From Nonomuraea sp. PA05 (GTDB taxonomy: Bacteria > Actinomycetota > Actinomycetes > Streptosporangiales > Streptosporangiaceae), in contig NZ_VSEY01000027.1 of the NCBI RefSeq assembly GCF_008086045.1, positions 1-64,000 of the forward strand: a stretch of DNA of 64,000 nucleotides, given 5' to 3'. The notes under the pieces were generated by a model that searched no databases, had not been told where the DNA came from, and saw only the letters and a program-made list of their open reading frames with translations. A program made the position numbers and the translations under genes. Below, piece after piece: positions 16,867 to 25,125 of the stretch. Each line of letters begins with the position of its first letter. The stretch's first letter is position 1.

Positions 16867-19089
16867 ATGACCTTGGAGGTGCTCAGGGACGGCGATCCCG
16901 CGCGGGTGGGGCCGTACACCCTCCTCGGCCGGCTGGGCGAGGGCGGCATGGGCGTCGTCTACCTCGCCCGCGACCCCTCCGGCACGCGCGTCGCCGTCAA
17001 GCTCCTGCACGCCAGGATGGACGCGCACCCCGACTTCCGGCGCCGCTTCGCCCGTGAGGTGGCCGCCGCTCAGCGCGTCGCCCGCTTCTGCACCGCGCCC
17101 GTGCTCGACGCCTCCCTCGATGGACGGCTCGCGTACCTGGTCACGGAGTACGTCGAGGGCCCCAGCCTCAAGGAGGCCGTCGCCACCTCCGGCCCGCTGC
17201 GCGGCTCCGCCCTCGACGGGCTGGCCGCCTCCATGGCGATGGCGCTGCGGGCCATCCACGGGGCCGGAGTCGTCCACCGCGACCTCAAACCGTCCAACGT
17301 GCTGCTGTCCCAGGTAGGCCCCAAGGTCATCGACTTCGGCATCGCCTGGCTGGCCGACTCCGACGCCAGCAGCACCGTCCTGGGGACGCCCGCTTACATG
17401 TCGCCCGAGCAGGTGTCCGGGGCGGAGGTCGGGCCGCCGTCCGACATCTTCTCCTGGGGCTGCACGGTCGCCTACGCCGCCGGCGGCGCGCCGCCGTTCG
17501 GCTCGGGCTCCATCCCGACGCTGCTGCTGCGCATCGTCAACGACCCTCCCTCTCTGGACGGGCTCACGGGGCCGCTGCGTGACCTGGTGGCGTCCGCCCT
17601 GTCCAAGGAACCGGCTGATCGCCCTACGGCCGACGCCCTCCTGAACAACCTGAGTGCAGGGAACACGAGCGGCACGGGCGGCTCGGGCACGGGCAGCACA
17701 GGCACGGGCGCAGGCAGCGCAGGCGTACGCGGCGCAGGCGTGGCGGGCGGAGGCGTGGCGGGCGGAGGCGTGGCGGGCGGAGGCGTGGCGGGCGGAGGCG
17801 TGGCGGGCGGAGGCGTGGCGGGCGGAGGCGTGGCGGGCGGAGGCGTGGACGACGCGAACGAGCCCTCCCTCAGCGCCCCTCCCGGCGCCGGTGCGGCGAG
17901 GGCCGGTACGGCGAGGACCGGCACAACCCGGTCGGCGCTCAACCGTCGCAGGACCCTGATCGCCACAGCCGCCCTGCTGGCCGCCGTGGCCGCCGTCTCC
18001 ACAGCCCTGACCCTGCGCGACACCTCCCCCACCACCACAACCCAACCCCCCGCCACACCCACGACCACGTCCCAGAACCCACTCAGATCCACCCAGCCGA
18101 TCACCTTCTACTCCCCCGAAGAACCAGGCGCCGCCCGCCAGGCAACCCTCTGGCAGGAAGACCGCCCCTCAGACGCGTCCCTCATGCGCGAACTGGCCCG
18201 AATCCCCCACGCCATCCGCCTCAACCAGCCCGAAGTCAGATCCAAGGTGGAAACCACCCTCACCGCCGCCACCCAGACAGGCGGCGTCCCCGTCTTCCTG
18301 GTCAGCTACCTCCCGGGCAACGAGTGCCACCCCACCACCACCTCCGCCATGCCCGCCTACCAGGAATGGCTGACCGGCATCGCCCGCCAGCTGGGCCCCG
18401 CCAAGGCAGTGATCATCCTGGAGCCCGGCAGCCTGGTCAGAGTGCCCGGCACCGAACAGTGCCCAGACCAGCAGGGCTCACCGGCCCAGCGCTACCAGGA
18501 CCTCCGCCAGGCCGTACAGATCCTCAAGACCAACCCCGCCACGGCCGTCTACCTGGACGGCAGCCAGGACTACTGGCCCGGCACGGAAACGATGGCCGAA
18601 CGCCTGATCGCCGCCGGCATCGACAAGGCCGACGGCTTCTTCATCAACACGGGCGGCTTCCAGCGCACCGCCAAGAGCGTCGAGTACGGCAAGACCCTGT
18701 CCGCCTGCATCGCCGTACGCCTCAAGACAGGCGCCACGTCCTGCCCGCAGAACACCGAGGTGGACCCGGCCACCATGCCGCACTTCGTCGTGGACACCAG
18801 CAGGAACGGCCAGGGCTCCTGGTCGCCGCCGAAGCACTACGAGGACCCGCAGACGTGGTGCAACCCGCCCGGCAGGGGCGTAGGCGACCGGCCCACGACC
18901 GAAACGGGCGAGGAGCTGGTGGACGCGTACCTGTGGATCTCCCGCGCGGGCACCTCGAACGGCCGGTGCAGGCGCGGCACGGACGGCGAGCAGGACCCGG
19001 AGCGTGGCGTCGTGTCGCCGCCGAGCGGCGAGTGGTGGGCGGACCTGGCGCTGGAACGGGCGAAGAACGCCAACCCACCCCTGCGCTGA
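16867..19089 (+). CDS. Receptor Ser/Thr kinase with a degenerate GH6 (cellulase-fold) ectodomain
   Basis: The 740-residue protein joins four parts. Residues 13-270 are a PknB-type kinase: GEGGMGVVY loop, Lys45 in VAVKLL, HRD at 137-139, DFG at 156-158, GTPAYMSPEQ. Residues 291-325 are seven GVAGG repeats. Residues about 362-383 form one membrane segment. Residues 412-735 match glycoside hydrolase family 6: FYSPEEPGAARQA, VVDTSRNGQGS, TWCNPPGRGVG, VDAYLWI. Compared with the known GH6 active site (T. reesei Cel6A numbering), the D175 position is Glu486 (GNEC for RDC), the catalytic acid D221 is Gly521 (LEPGSL for LEPDSL), D263 is kept as Asp564, and D401 is Asn698 (TSNG for ESDG). The kinase looks active and the GH6 part dead, so a carbohydrate-binding sensor is inferred. 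Confidence 0.88.
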   Translation: MTLEVLRDGDPARVGPYTLLGRLGEGGMGVVYLARDPSGTRVAVKLLHARMDAHPDFRRRFAREVAAAQRVARFCTAPVLDASLDGRLAYLVTEYVEGPSLKEAVATSGPLRGSALDGLAASMAMALRAIHGAGVVHRDLKPSNVLLSQVGPKVIDFGIAWLADSDASSTVLGTPAYMSPEQVSGAEVGPPSDIFSWGCTVAYAAGGAPPFGSGSIPTLLLRIVNDPPSLDGLTGPLRDLVASALSKEPADRPTADALLNNLSAGNTSGTGGSGTGSTGTGAGSAGVRGAGVAGGGVAGGGVAGGGVAGGGVAGGGVAGGGVAGGGVDDANEPSLSAPPGAGAARAGTARTGTTRSALNRRRTLIATAALLAAVAAVSTALTLRDTSPTTTTQPPATPTTTSQNPLRSTQPITFYSPEEPGAARQATLWQEDRPSDASLMRELARIPHAIRLNQPEVRSKVETTLTAATQTGGVPVFLVSYLPGNECHPTTTSAMPAYQEWLTGIARQLGPAKAVIILEPGSLVRVPGTEQCPDQQGSPAQRYQDLRQAVQILKTNPATAVYLDGSQDYWPGTETMAERLIAAGIDKADGFFINTGGFQRTAKSVEYGKTLSACIAVRLKTGATSCPQNTEVDPATMPHFVVDTSRNGQGSWSPPKHYEDPQTWCNPPGRGVGDRPTTETGEELVDAYLWISRAGTSNGRCRRGTDGEQDPERGVVSPPSGEWWADLALERAKNANPPLR
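17737..17841 (+). repeat. Seven 15-bp tandem repeats encoding GVAGG
   Basis: GGCGTGGCGGGCGGA is repeated seven times with no mismatch, in the reading frame of the kinase, in the linker between the kinase domain and the membrane segment. Perfect identity suggests a recent expansion. Confidence 0.95.
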
Positions 19090-19099
19090 AATGCCACCC

Positions 19100-19180
19100 C
19101 GTTGTTGCGGCGGCGTTAATGCCGCGTAAGAAGCCATGTTAAGCGGACGTTAGATATCCGCCCTGCTCCCTTGCCGGAGC
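19100..19180. other. Run of small inverted repeats between kinase and MFS genes
   Basis: Three hairpins lie in tandem: GCGGC/GCCGC near 19107-19126, GCGGA/TCCGC at 19143-19161 and GCTCC/GGAGC at 19165-19180. No U-tract follows, so they may be part of the 5' leader of the MFS gene or a weak terminator of the kinase gene. Confidence 0.35.
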
Positions 19181-19234
19181 AACCTTCTGCCGTGAGGCTC
19201 TGACCAGCGTCTACAGCCCCCCAGGAGGTTCTTC

Positions 19235-20545
19235 GTGAGCAAGGCACGCGTGCCGTGGAAGGCCGTCATCGGCGGGTCCATCGGCAACATGGTCGAGTGG
19301 TACGACTGGTTCGTCTACAGCAGTTTCGCCGTCTATTTCGCCGCTTCCTTCTTCCCTGAGGGCAACGACACGGCCAAGCTGCTCAACACCGCGGCCATCT
19401 TCGCCGTCGGCTTCTTCATGCGCCCGCTCGGCGGCTGGCTGCTCGGCCGTTACGCGGACCGGAAGGGCCGCAAGGCGGCGCTCACGCTCACGGTCACCCT
19501 CATGTCGGCCAGCGCGCTGCTGATCGCCGTCGCTCCGACGTACGAGACGGTCGGCTACTTCGGCGCCCTGGTGCTGGTGGTGGCGCGCCTGCTGCAGGGC
19601 ATCTCGGTGGGCGGCGAGTACGCGGCGAGTGCCACGTACCTGACCGAGGCCACCCCGCGCGGCCGCCGCGGCTTCGCCTCCAGCTTCCAGTACGTCTCCA
19701 TGACCGCCGGCCAGCTCGTCGGCCTCGGCCTGCAGATCATCCTGCAGAACACGATGTCCACCGAGGCCCTGAACTCCTACGGCTGGCGCATCCCCTTCAT
19801 CGTCGGCGCCGCCGCCGCGGCGGTGGTGTTCTACCTGCGCCGCAACCTCCTGGAGACGGAGGCGTACGACGAGGAGGAGCGCGAGAGCGAGCAGGGCCGC
19901 GGCACGATCAAGGCGCTTCTCGCCCACAAGAAGGAAGCCCTGCTGGTCATCGCCCTGACGATGGGCGGCACGGTCGCCTACTACACCTACACGACGTATC
20001 TCACCAAGTACCTCTCGAACAGCGCGGGCCTGCCCAAGGAGACCGCCACGCTGGTGAGCTTCTGCGCGCTGTTCATCTTCATGTGCCTCCAGCCACTGGC
20101 GGGCGGCCTGTCGGACCGGATCGGGCGCAGGCCACTGCTGATCACGTTCGGTATCGGCTCGATGCTGGGCACGGTGCCGCTGATGACGGCGCTGGGCGGG
20201 GTGCAGGGCTTCGGCGGCGCGCTGGTGCTGTCGCTGATCGGCCTGATCATCGTCACCGGCTACACCTCGATCAACGCGGTGGTGAAGGCCGAGCTGTTCC
20301 CGACGAACGTGCGCGCCCTCGGCGTGGCCCTCCCCTACGCGATCGCGAACGCCCTGTTCGGCGGCACCGCCGAGTACGTGGCGCTGTGGTTCAAGGACCG
20401 CGGCATCGAGTCGGGCTTCTTCTGGTACGTCTCGGGTTGCGCGGCCGTGTCCCTCGTCGTCTACCTCACGATGCGGGAGACCAGGGACGTCGCGCTGTCC
20501 CGTACCGAGCAGGTCACGCAGGAGTCGGTCCCGACGCGCGTCTAA
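19235..20545 (+). CDS. MFS metabolite:H+ symporter (proline/betaine/alpha-ketoglutarate type)
   Basis: The 436-residue inner-membrane carrier has the signature of the MHS family: opening IGGSIGNMVEWYDWFVYSSF, the AVGFFMRPLGGWLLGRYADR motif, and LLQGISVGGEYAASATYLTE in the fourth segment region. Known relatives carry proline, glycine betaine, citrate, alpha-ketoglutarate or shikimate with protons. GTG 19235 has a GGAGG ribosome site. A two-component system follows nine bases downstream on the same strand and may respond to the transported compound. Substrate is not determinable. Confidence 0.9.
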   Translation: MSKARVPWKAVIGGSIGNMVEWYDWFVYSSFAVYFAASFFPEGNDTAKLLNTAAIFAVGFFMRPLGGWLLGRYADRKGRKAALTLTVTLMSASALLIAVAPTYETVGYFGALVLVVARLLQGISVGGEYAASATYLTEATPRGRRGFASSFQYVSMTAGQLVGLGLQIILQNTMSTEALNSYGWRIPFIVGAAAAAVVFYLRRNLLETEAYDEEERESEQGRGTIKALLAHKKEALLVIALTMGGTVAYYTYTTYLTKYLSNSAGLPKETATLVSFCALFIFMCLQPLAGGLSDRIGRRPLLITFGIGSMLGTVPLMTALGGVQGFGGALVLSLIGLIIVTGYTSINAVVKAELFPTNVRALGVALPYAIANALFGGTAEYVALWFKDRGIESGFFWYVSGCAAVSLVVYLTMRETRDVALSRTEQVTQESVPTRV

Positions 20546-20554
20546 CCTGGCGTT

Positions 20555-21220
20555 ATGCGAGTTCTCCTGGTCGAGGACGACGATCGGCTCGCCGCCGCGC
20601 TCATCACGGCCCTGGACCGGCACGGCCACCAGGTCACCCGGACAGGGCTGGCCGTGGACGCCCTCCGCCTGGCGGGGGGCGTCGACTTCGTCCTGCTCGA
20701 CCTGGGCCTGCCCGACATGGACGGCCTCGACGCGCTGCGCCGCCTGCGCCGGGTGTCGGCGGTGCCGCTGATCGTGGTCACCGCGCGTACCGAGGAGCGG
20801 GAGGTGCTGCGCGGCCTGCGCTCGGGCGCGGACGACTACCTGGTCAAGCCGTTCCGCACGGTCGAGCTGATGGCCCGGATGGAGGCGGTGGTGCGGCGCG
20901 GCACCCGCCCGCGCCCGCAGCGCGACGACGTGGTGCAGGTCGGCGACGTGCGCATCGACCTGGAGTCGCGGCAGGTCACGGTGGCCGGGGAGCCGGTGAC
21001 GCTGACGCGGCGCGAGTTCGACCTGCTGGCGATGCTGGCGCGCGAGCCGGGCGTGGTGCGCGGCAGGGAGGAGATCCTCGACGAGATCTGGGGCGACCCC
21101 CTCCTGTCGGCCTCGCGCTCCCTCGACGTGCACGTCGCCAACCTGCGCTCCAAGACCGGCCGCCCCGGGCTGGTGGAGACGTTGCGCGGCACCGGCTACC
21201 GGCTGGGCTCGCCCGCGTGA
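20555..21220 (+). CDS. OmpR-family response regulator
   Basis: The 221-residue protein has a receiver domain with acidic pocket EDDD at 7-10, phospho-acceptor Asp49 in FVLLDLGLPDMDG and the switch lysine in YLVKPF. A C-terminal winged-helix DNA-binding domain follows (LTRREFDLLAMLAREPGVV, then SLDVHVANLRSKTGRPG and GTGYRL). Its stop overlaps the GTG of the sensor kinase by four bases. It probably regulates nearby genes such as the MFS carrier immediately upstream, but no binding site is visible. Confidence 0.93.
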   Translation: MRVLLVEDDDRLAAALITALDRHGHQVTRTGLAVDALRLAGGVDFVLLDLGLPDMDGLDALRRLRRVSAVPLIVVTARTEEREVLRGLRSGADDYLVKPFRTVELMARMEAVVRRGTRPRPQRDDVVQVGDVRIDLESRQVTVAGEPVTLTRREFDLLAMLAREPGVVRGREEILDEIWGDPLLSASRSLDVHVANLRSKTGRPGLVETLRGTGYRLGSPA

Positions 21221-22551
21221 ACTCCCGGCTCGTGGTCACGTTCACGACGCTGATCGTGTTCCTGGTGGCGGCGCTGGCGGTGCCCCTGGGCCTGGCCTAC
21301 GCCTCCCACCGCACCAACCGCCTGCTCCTCGACCGCCGCGCCGACGCCACCCGCTTCGCCGAGCTGGCCGACCAGGCGGCCCGCGACGACGACCACACGG
21401 GCCTGATCGCCGAGATCAACCGCTACGCCGAGCTGTACGGGGCCGCCGTCCGCGTCCGCGACCGTGACGGCTCGCTCCGCCTGTCGGCCGGCAGCTTCGA
21501 GTCCGACGACCGCGAGGCGCTGCGCCTGGCCCTGTCCGGCCGCACCACCGAGGACCTCCCCACGATCAGCCCCTTCGGCCCCGCCACGGTCCTGCTGGCC
21601 GAACCGGCGGGCCGCGACGCGCAGATCACCGGCGTGGTGCTGCTCCAGGCCCCCACCGACCAGGCCCGGCTGGACGTGACGCTGGTGTGGGGCGCGCTGG
21701 CGGTGGGTGCGCTGGTCGCGCTGGCGTACTCGGTGCTGGCGGCCAGGCGGCTGGCCCGCTGGATCCTGCGCCCGGTCACGGAGCTCGACCGCACCACCCG
21801 CGCCATCGCCCAGGGCCGCCTGGACGCGCGTGCTCATCCCGGCGTCGGCCCGACGGAGCTGCGGCGGCTGGAGGAGCGCTTTAACGCGATGGCCGACGCG
21901 GTCGCGGGAGCGATGGAGCGGCAACGCGCCTTCGTCGCCGACGCCTCTCACGAGCTGCGCACCCCTCTCACGGTGCTCGGGCTGCGGCTGGAGAACCTGG
22001 AGCCACATCTGCGCGGGGAGGGCACCGTCGAGTTCGAGGAGGCGATGGCGGAGCTGGATCGGCTGGCGCTGCTGGTGGAGGACCTGCTGGCGCTGGCGAA
22101 GGTGGAGGCGGGCGCGGGAATCGAAGGCAAGGACATCGCACTGGCACCGCGCCTCGGAGTCTGGCGTGAGGTGTACGCAGCCGCCGGCGTGCGCCTAGTC
22201 GTCGACAGTTCCGAAATATCCGTCGTCCCCGAAGCAGCCGCCAGAATCGCGGACATCGCCCTCGACAACGCCCAGAAGTTCGTCCCGCGCGGCGGCACGG
22301 TCACCGTGTGCTTGGAGGACGGCGTGCTGCGGGTGGCCGACGACGGGCCAGGGCTCAGCGAGGAGGAACGTTCGGAGGCACTGAGCCGCTTCTGGCGGTC
22401 GGGGGCGCACGCGAACGTGCCGGGCAGCGGCTTGGGGCTGGCGATCGCCGCCGAGCTGGCCAGGGCGTGCGGCGCCACACTACGCCTGCTGCCCGCCATC
22501 CCCCACGGCTTGGTGGTGGAGCTTCGGCTCCCGCCGACTACACCCGCTTGA
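21217..22551 (+). CDS. Two-component sensor histidine kinase
   Basis: The 444-residue membrane kinase has a first hydrophobic segment (residues 5-24), an extracytoplasmic domain of about 130 residues, a second membrane segment (LVWGALAVGALVALAYSVLA), a HAMP linker, a dimerisation domain with phospho-His245 in ADASHELRTPL, and a catalytic domain with N box DIALDNAQKF, G1 box VADDGPGL and G2 GSGLGLAIA. Start GTG 21217 overlaps the regulator stop. It phosphorylates the OmpR-type partner upstream. The sensed signal is unknown. Confidence 0.93.
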   Translation: MNSRLVVTFTTLIVFLVAALAVPLGLAYASHRTNRLLLDRRADATRFAELADQAARDDDHTGLIAEINRYAELYGAAVRVRDRDGSLRLSAGSFESDDREALRLALSGRTTEDLPTISPFGPATVLLAEPAGRDAQITGVVLLQAPTDQARLDVTLVWGALAVGALVALAYSVLAARRLARWILRPVTELDRTTRAIAQGRLDARAHPGVGPTELRRLEERFNAMADAVAGAMERQRAFVADASHELRTPLTVLGLRLENLEPHLRGEGTVEFEEAMAELDRLALLVEDLLALAKVEAGAGIEGKDIALAPRLGVWREVYAAAGVRLVVDSSEISVVPEAAARIADIALDNAQKFVPRGGTVTVCLEDGVLRVADDGPGLSEEERSEALSRFWRSGAHANVPGSGLGLAIAAELARACGATLRLLPAIPHGLVVELRLPPTTPA

Positions 22552-22562
22552 GTTCACCAGCT

Positions 22563-23243
22563 CTACGGCAGCCGCCAGAACGGTCCCGTGAGGCCGCGAT
22601 CCTCCAGGAGCCGCTGGTTGTGCTCACGGCTGTGCGGCTGGAACCCGGGATCCAGCCGATCGCCGTACCACGGGCCGGCCAGGCGCCATACCGTCGTCGC
22701 GTCAGCGACGCAGCCGCTGCCCGGCGCGTTGTCCGCCGTCCAGCGCTCGGCATGACCACGGTCACAGAACGCGCGGATCATCGTGCAGGTACCGACAACG
22801 TCATCCCACCACTCCTCGGCGGGTCGCGGGAAGCGAACCGCCGGCCCCCCGGGAGGCGGTGTCTCCGGGCCCGCCTGGAAGCTGATCGTGGCTCCGCACT
22901 GGGGGCATGCCGTGTCGATGCGGACGTCCAGGTGGAGGGCGGCGCTGATGCCGAAGGAGTCCCACGCGCAGCCGCCCCACCAGCGGCGGTCGTCATGCCC
23001 GTCCAGCGGTGTCACGACGAAGGCCATCGGTGCCGACGTGAACGGGTGGGCCATCCGCACCGCGTCCCCATCGGGTGTCAGGACCAGGGCATGGGCCTCC
23101 GCCAGGTCGTGCAAGATCCCCTGTACCGCCTGGGCAGTGCTCTGTGTCCTGCGGGCCAGCTCGGCCACCGAGGGTGCGCGCCCCTCCGACGCGAACGTCT
23201 CATAGACGAGATCGCGCACTCTTCTCGCCTCCGGCGTTCTCAC
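22563..23243 (-). CDS. Alkylmercury lyase (MerB)-like protein
   Basis: The 226-residue protein has a winged-helix-like N-terminus (VRDLVYETFASEGRAPSVAE) and a C-terminal part resembling organomercurial lyase MerB. The GGCAWDSFGISAAL segment places Cys92 and Asp95 like Cys96 and Asp99 of MerB, and Cys160 in IRAFCDRGH may stand for Cys159. An extra CPQCG pair at 113-116 could bind a metal. True MerB splits C-Hg bonds, but no merA, merR or merT is nearby. Homologues in actinobacteria often lack a mercury context, so the activity is uncertain. It converges with the histidine kinase gene, 11 bases apart. Confidence 0.65.
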   Translation of the reverse strand: MRTPEARRVRDLVYETFASEGRAPSVAELARRTQSTAQAVQGILHDLAEAHALVLTPDGDAVRMAHPFTSAPMAFVVTPLDGHDDRRWWGGCAWDSFGISAALHLDVRIDTACPQCGATISFQAGPETPPPGGPAVRFPRPAEEWWDDVVGTCTMIRAFCDRGHAERWTADNAPGSGCVADATTVWRLAGPWYGDRLDPGFQPHSREHNQRLLEDRGLTGPFWRLP

Positions 23244-23261
23244 AGGTTCCCCCTTGAGGGT

Positions 23262-24170
23262 TCAGCCGTACACGGACCGGTAGTAGCGGGCCGCGCCGGG
23301 ATGCAACGGCACCACCCCGGTCCCGATCGCGTACCGCTCGTCCAGCCGCCCGCCAGGGGCCGACGGAGCCTGGAGCCGGTCACGGGCGCTGAACAGCGTC
23401 TCGGTGATCGTGAACGCCAGATCGTCGGACAGCGAACTCCGGCACATCAGGTAACTGGGCGTCCCCACCGTCCTGATGGACCTGGTGCCGCCGTAGGTCC
23501 CCGCGGGCACGGACGCCTCCTCGTACACGGGCCCGAACTGCCGCCGCAACACCGGCACCAGCTCCTCCAACGACACCAGCCGCACATCGTCGCGCGTGGT
23601 CAGCGCGGGCGTCGGCACCCCGCCCGACCAGAAGAACGCCTCAACCCTCCCGCCGACCAGCGCCTCGATCGAGTCATCCAGGTCGAGCCTGACGATCTCG
23701 GGCGCCTCGGTCAGCCCGGCTGCGGTCAGCACCCGGACGGCGGTCACCGCGGTCCCCGACCCCTCCACGCCGATCGACACGACCTTGCCCGCGAGCTGCC
23801 GCACCGTGCTGATCGCCGAATCCCGCGACACGACCAGATGCGCGTAGTTCATGTACATCCTGGCCAGCGCGGCGACGGGCTGATGCCGCACGCGCACCGC
23901 GTCGTCGGCGCTGTCGGCCAGCGCGAACCCGGCGTCGGCCCGCCCGTCGGTCATCATCGTGAGGTTCTCCACGCTCGCGGCGGTCGCCATCACCTTCACC
24001 CGCATCCCGCCATTGCGCAACTCCTGCGCGAGCCGGTCCCCGAGCGGCCGGTACGGCCCGCCGTACAAGCCCGTCGCCAGCCGCAGCTCGAACGCCTCGT
24101 CCTCAGACCCCGAGCACCCGGCCGCCGCGAGCACGGCGAGCCCCAGCAGGGTACGACGGGCTACAAGCAT
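23262..24170 (-). CDS. TAXI-family TRAP transporter solute-binding lipoprotein
   Basis: The 302-residue protein begins with a lipoprotein signal peptide (residues 1-19, lipobox-like AAAGC). A TAXI-type binding domain follows: LRLATGLYGGPYRPLGDRLA, GSGTAVTAVRVLTAAG, VEAFFWSGGVPTPAL, and TIRTVGTPSYLMC-like segments. Such proteins bind glutamate or other carboxylates for TRAP transporters, but no TRAP membrane subunits are present here, so it may be an orphan or act as a sensor. Start ATG 24170 is chosen for the signal peptide. A decayed copy of its 5' end lies at 24879-25050. Confidence 0.8.
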   Translation of the reverse strand: MLVARRTLLGLAVLAAAGCSGSEDEAFELRLATGLYGGPYRPLGDRLAQELRNGGMRVKVMATAASVENLTMMTDGRADAGFALADSADDAVRVRHQPVAALARMYMNYAHLVVSRDSAISTVRQLAGKVVSIGVEGSGTAVTAVRVLTAAGLTEAPEIVRLDLDDSIEALVGGRVEAFFWSGGVPTPALTTRDDVRLVSLEELVPVLRRQFGPVYEEASVPAGTYGGTRSIRTVGTPSYLMCRSSLSDDLAFTITETLFSARDRLQAPSAPGGRLDERYAIGTGVVPLHPGAARYYRSVYG

Positions 24171-24286
24171 GTGTAGTCCGGGGCAGCGCTCATGCGAGCG
24201 CGTATCCCCTCTTCCTTTCCATAGCAACGGTTTCCCGCGTACAGCCCATCACACCGCCCAAGCACAGCATGCAGTGCATGGACTAC

Positions 24287-24628
24287 TCAGGCCGCGTTGG
24301 TGCGGTGTCCGGTGAAGCTCACCTGGGTGTCCTCGCTGTCGAGGGCGATGTTGAGGGTAGCGTCAAGGGCCTCAGCCAGCTTGGCAAGAAGTGGCAGCGT
24401 GGGAACGGTGTCAGAGCCTTCGATCCGGGAGACCTTCGCCTGGGTGAGGCCCGCGCGATCGGCCAATTCGGCCTGAGTGAGCCCGAGTTCGGCGCGCCGG
24501 TCGTACACCGCCTTCGCCAGGGCCATGGACAACCGGATCTCACGACGAGCCTCGGCCACGTCCTCCGGCTCGGTGAAACCCTCGGCGAGCTTGCGTTCAC
24601 GCAAGGTCTTCCAGCGGCTGTGGCTCAT
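24287..24628 (-). CDS. XRE-family HTH antitoxin (HigA-like)
   Basis: The 113-residue protein has a Cro/CI-type helix-turn-helix near residues 45-80 (RAELGLTQAELADRAGLTQ, AKVSRIEG). An N-terminal helical part (EPEDVAEARREIRLSMALAK) is shared with antitoxins paired with gp49/HigB-type toxins. Its ATG overlaps the stop of the toxin fragment by three bases, in the toxin-first order usual for HigBA. In such systems the antitoxin binds toxin and represses the operon. Because the toxin gene is broken, it may now be an orphan. Confidence 0.75.
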   Translation of the reverse strand: MSHSRWKTLRERKLAEGFTEPEDVAEARREIRLSMALAKAVYDRRAELGLTQAELADRAGLTQAKVSRIEGSDTVPTLPLLAKLAEALDATLNIALDSEDTQVSFTGHRTNAA

Positions 24629-24870
24629 TGCTCCACCTCTCCTTCCTCAATGGTGCGGATGAATTCCTCGTGCGCTGGACCGTGTTCGGCCTCGCAGACC
24701 TTCCGTGTCAGCTTGGCGCGCATGACTTCGGCGTCTTCCCGCATTCTCGTCTTGCGGAAGACGGTCAGCAGGACCGCGGTGCGGGTCGGCGTGAGCCAGT
24801 ACGTGATGCGTATGGCAGCACCGTCGAGGGTGATGCCTGGACTGGGGCAGCAGCGAGAGGCCCGTCCTCC
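24625..24870 (-). pseudogene. HigB/RelE-type toxin, N-terminal part lost
   Basis: Only the C-terminal half of a gp49/HigB-like toxin remains (IRITYWLTPTRTAVLLTVFR, KTRMREDAEVMRAKLTRK, AEHGPAHEEF). The missing front should hold the first strands and helices of the RelE fold. At about 24830-24880 the sequence changes to a decayed copy of the TAXI lipoprotein 5' end, read in another frame. An open frame does run through the junction from an ATG at 24960, but its N-terminus is Gly/Arg-rich and not toxin-like. The gene is therefore a chimeric remnant. Confidence 0.7.
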
Positions 24871-24878
24871 GGCCCGCC

Positions 24879-25050
24879 TGTCGCCAGCCGCAGCTCGAAC
24901 GCCTCGTCCTCGGACCCCGAGCACCCGCCCACCGCCGCCAGCGCGGCGAGATATGGGCATGTGCAGTCAGAGGTGCGGCGCTCATGCGAGCCCGTCTCCC
25001 TGTCCCCTTTCGATGCTTACCAGCGGCTTTCCCGCGAACAGCACCCAATC
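24879..25050 (-). pseudogene. Decayed duplicate of the TAXI lipoprotein 5' end and its upstream region
   Basis: The minus strand matches 24068-24245 at high identity with small gaps. In the right frame it encodes a lipobox region, LAALAAVGGCSGSEDEAFE, then LRLATG, like the start of the TAXI protein. The upstream part shares GCGCTCATGCGAGC and following bases with the real gene's 5' flank. The copy stops where the toxin remnant begins. It is a partial duplication separated from its source by the HigA gene. Confidence 0.8.
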
Positions 25051-25125
25051 TACGTGCTCGCCAACACGCCTCGACAGGGCCGATGCTCCTACCCTGGCCG
25101 GAACATCCGAGCTACTGTGGATGTC

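Noticed and set aside
19211..21133. Long minus-strand frame of 640 codons opposite the MFS and response regulator genes
   Set aside because: Product is His/Arg/Gln-rich without domains, while the plus strand encodes well-known families.
24625..24960. Full-length toxin reading from an ATG at 24960
   Set aside because: The N-terminal part comes from an out-of-frame copy of the lipoprotein gene and lacks toxin-fold sequence.
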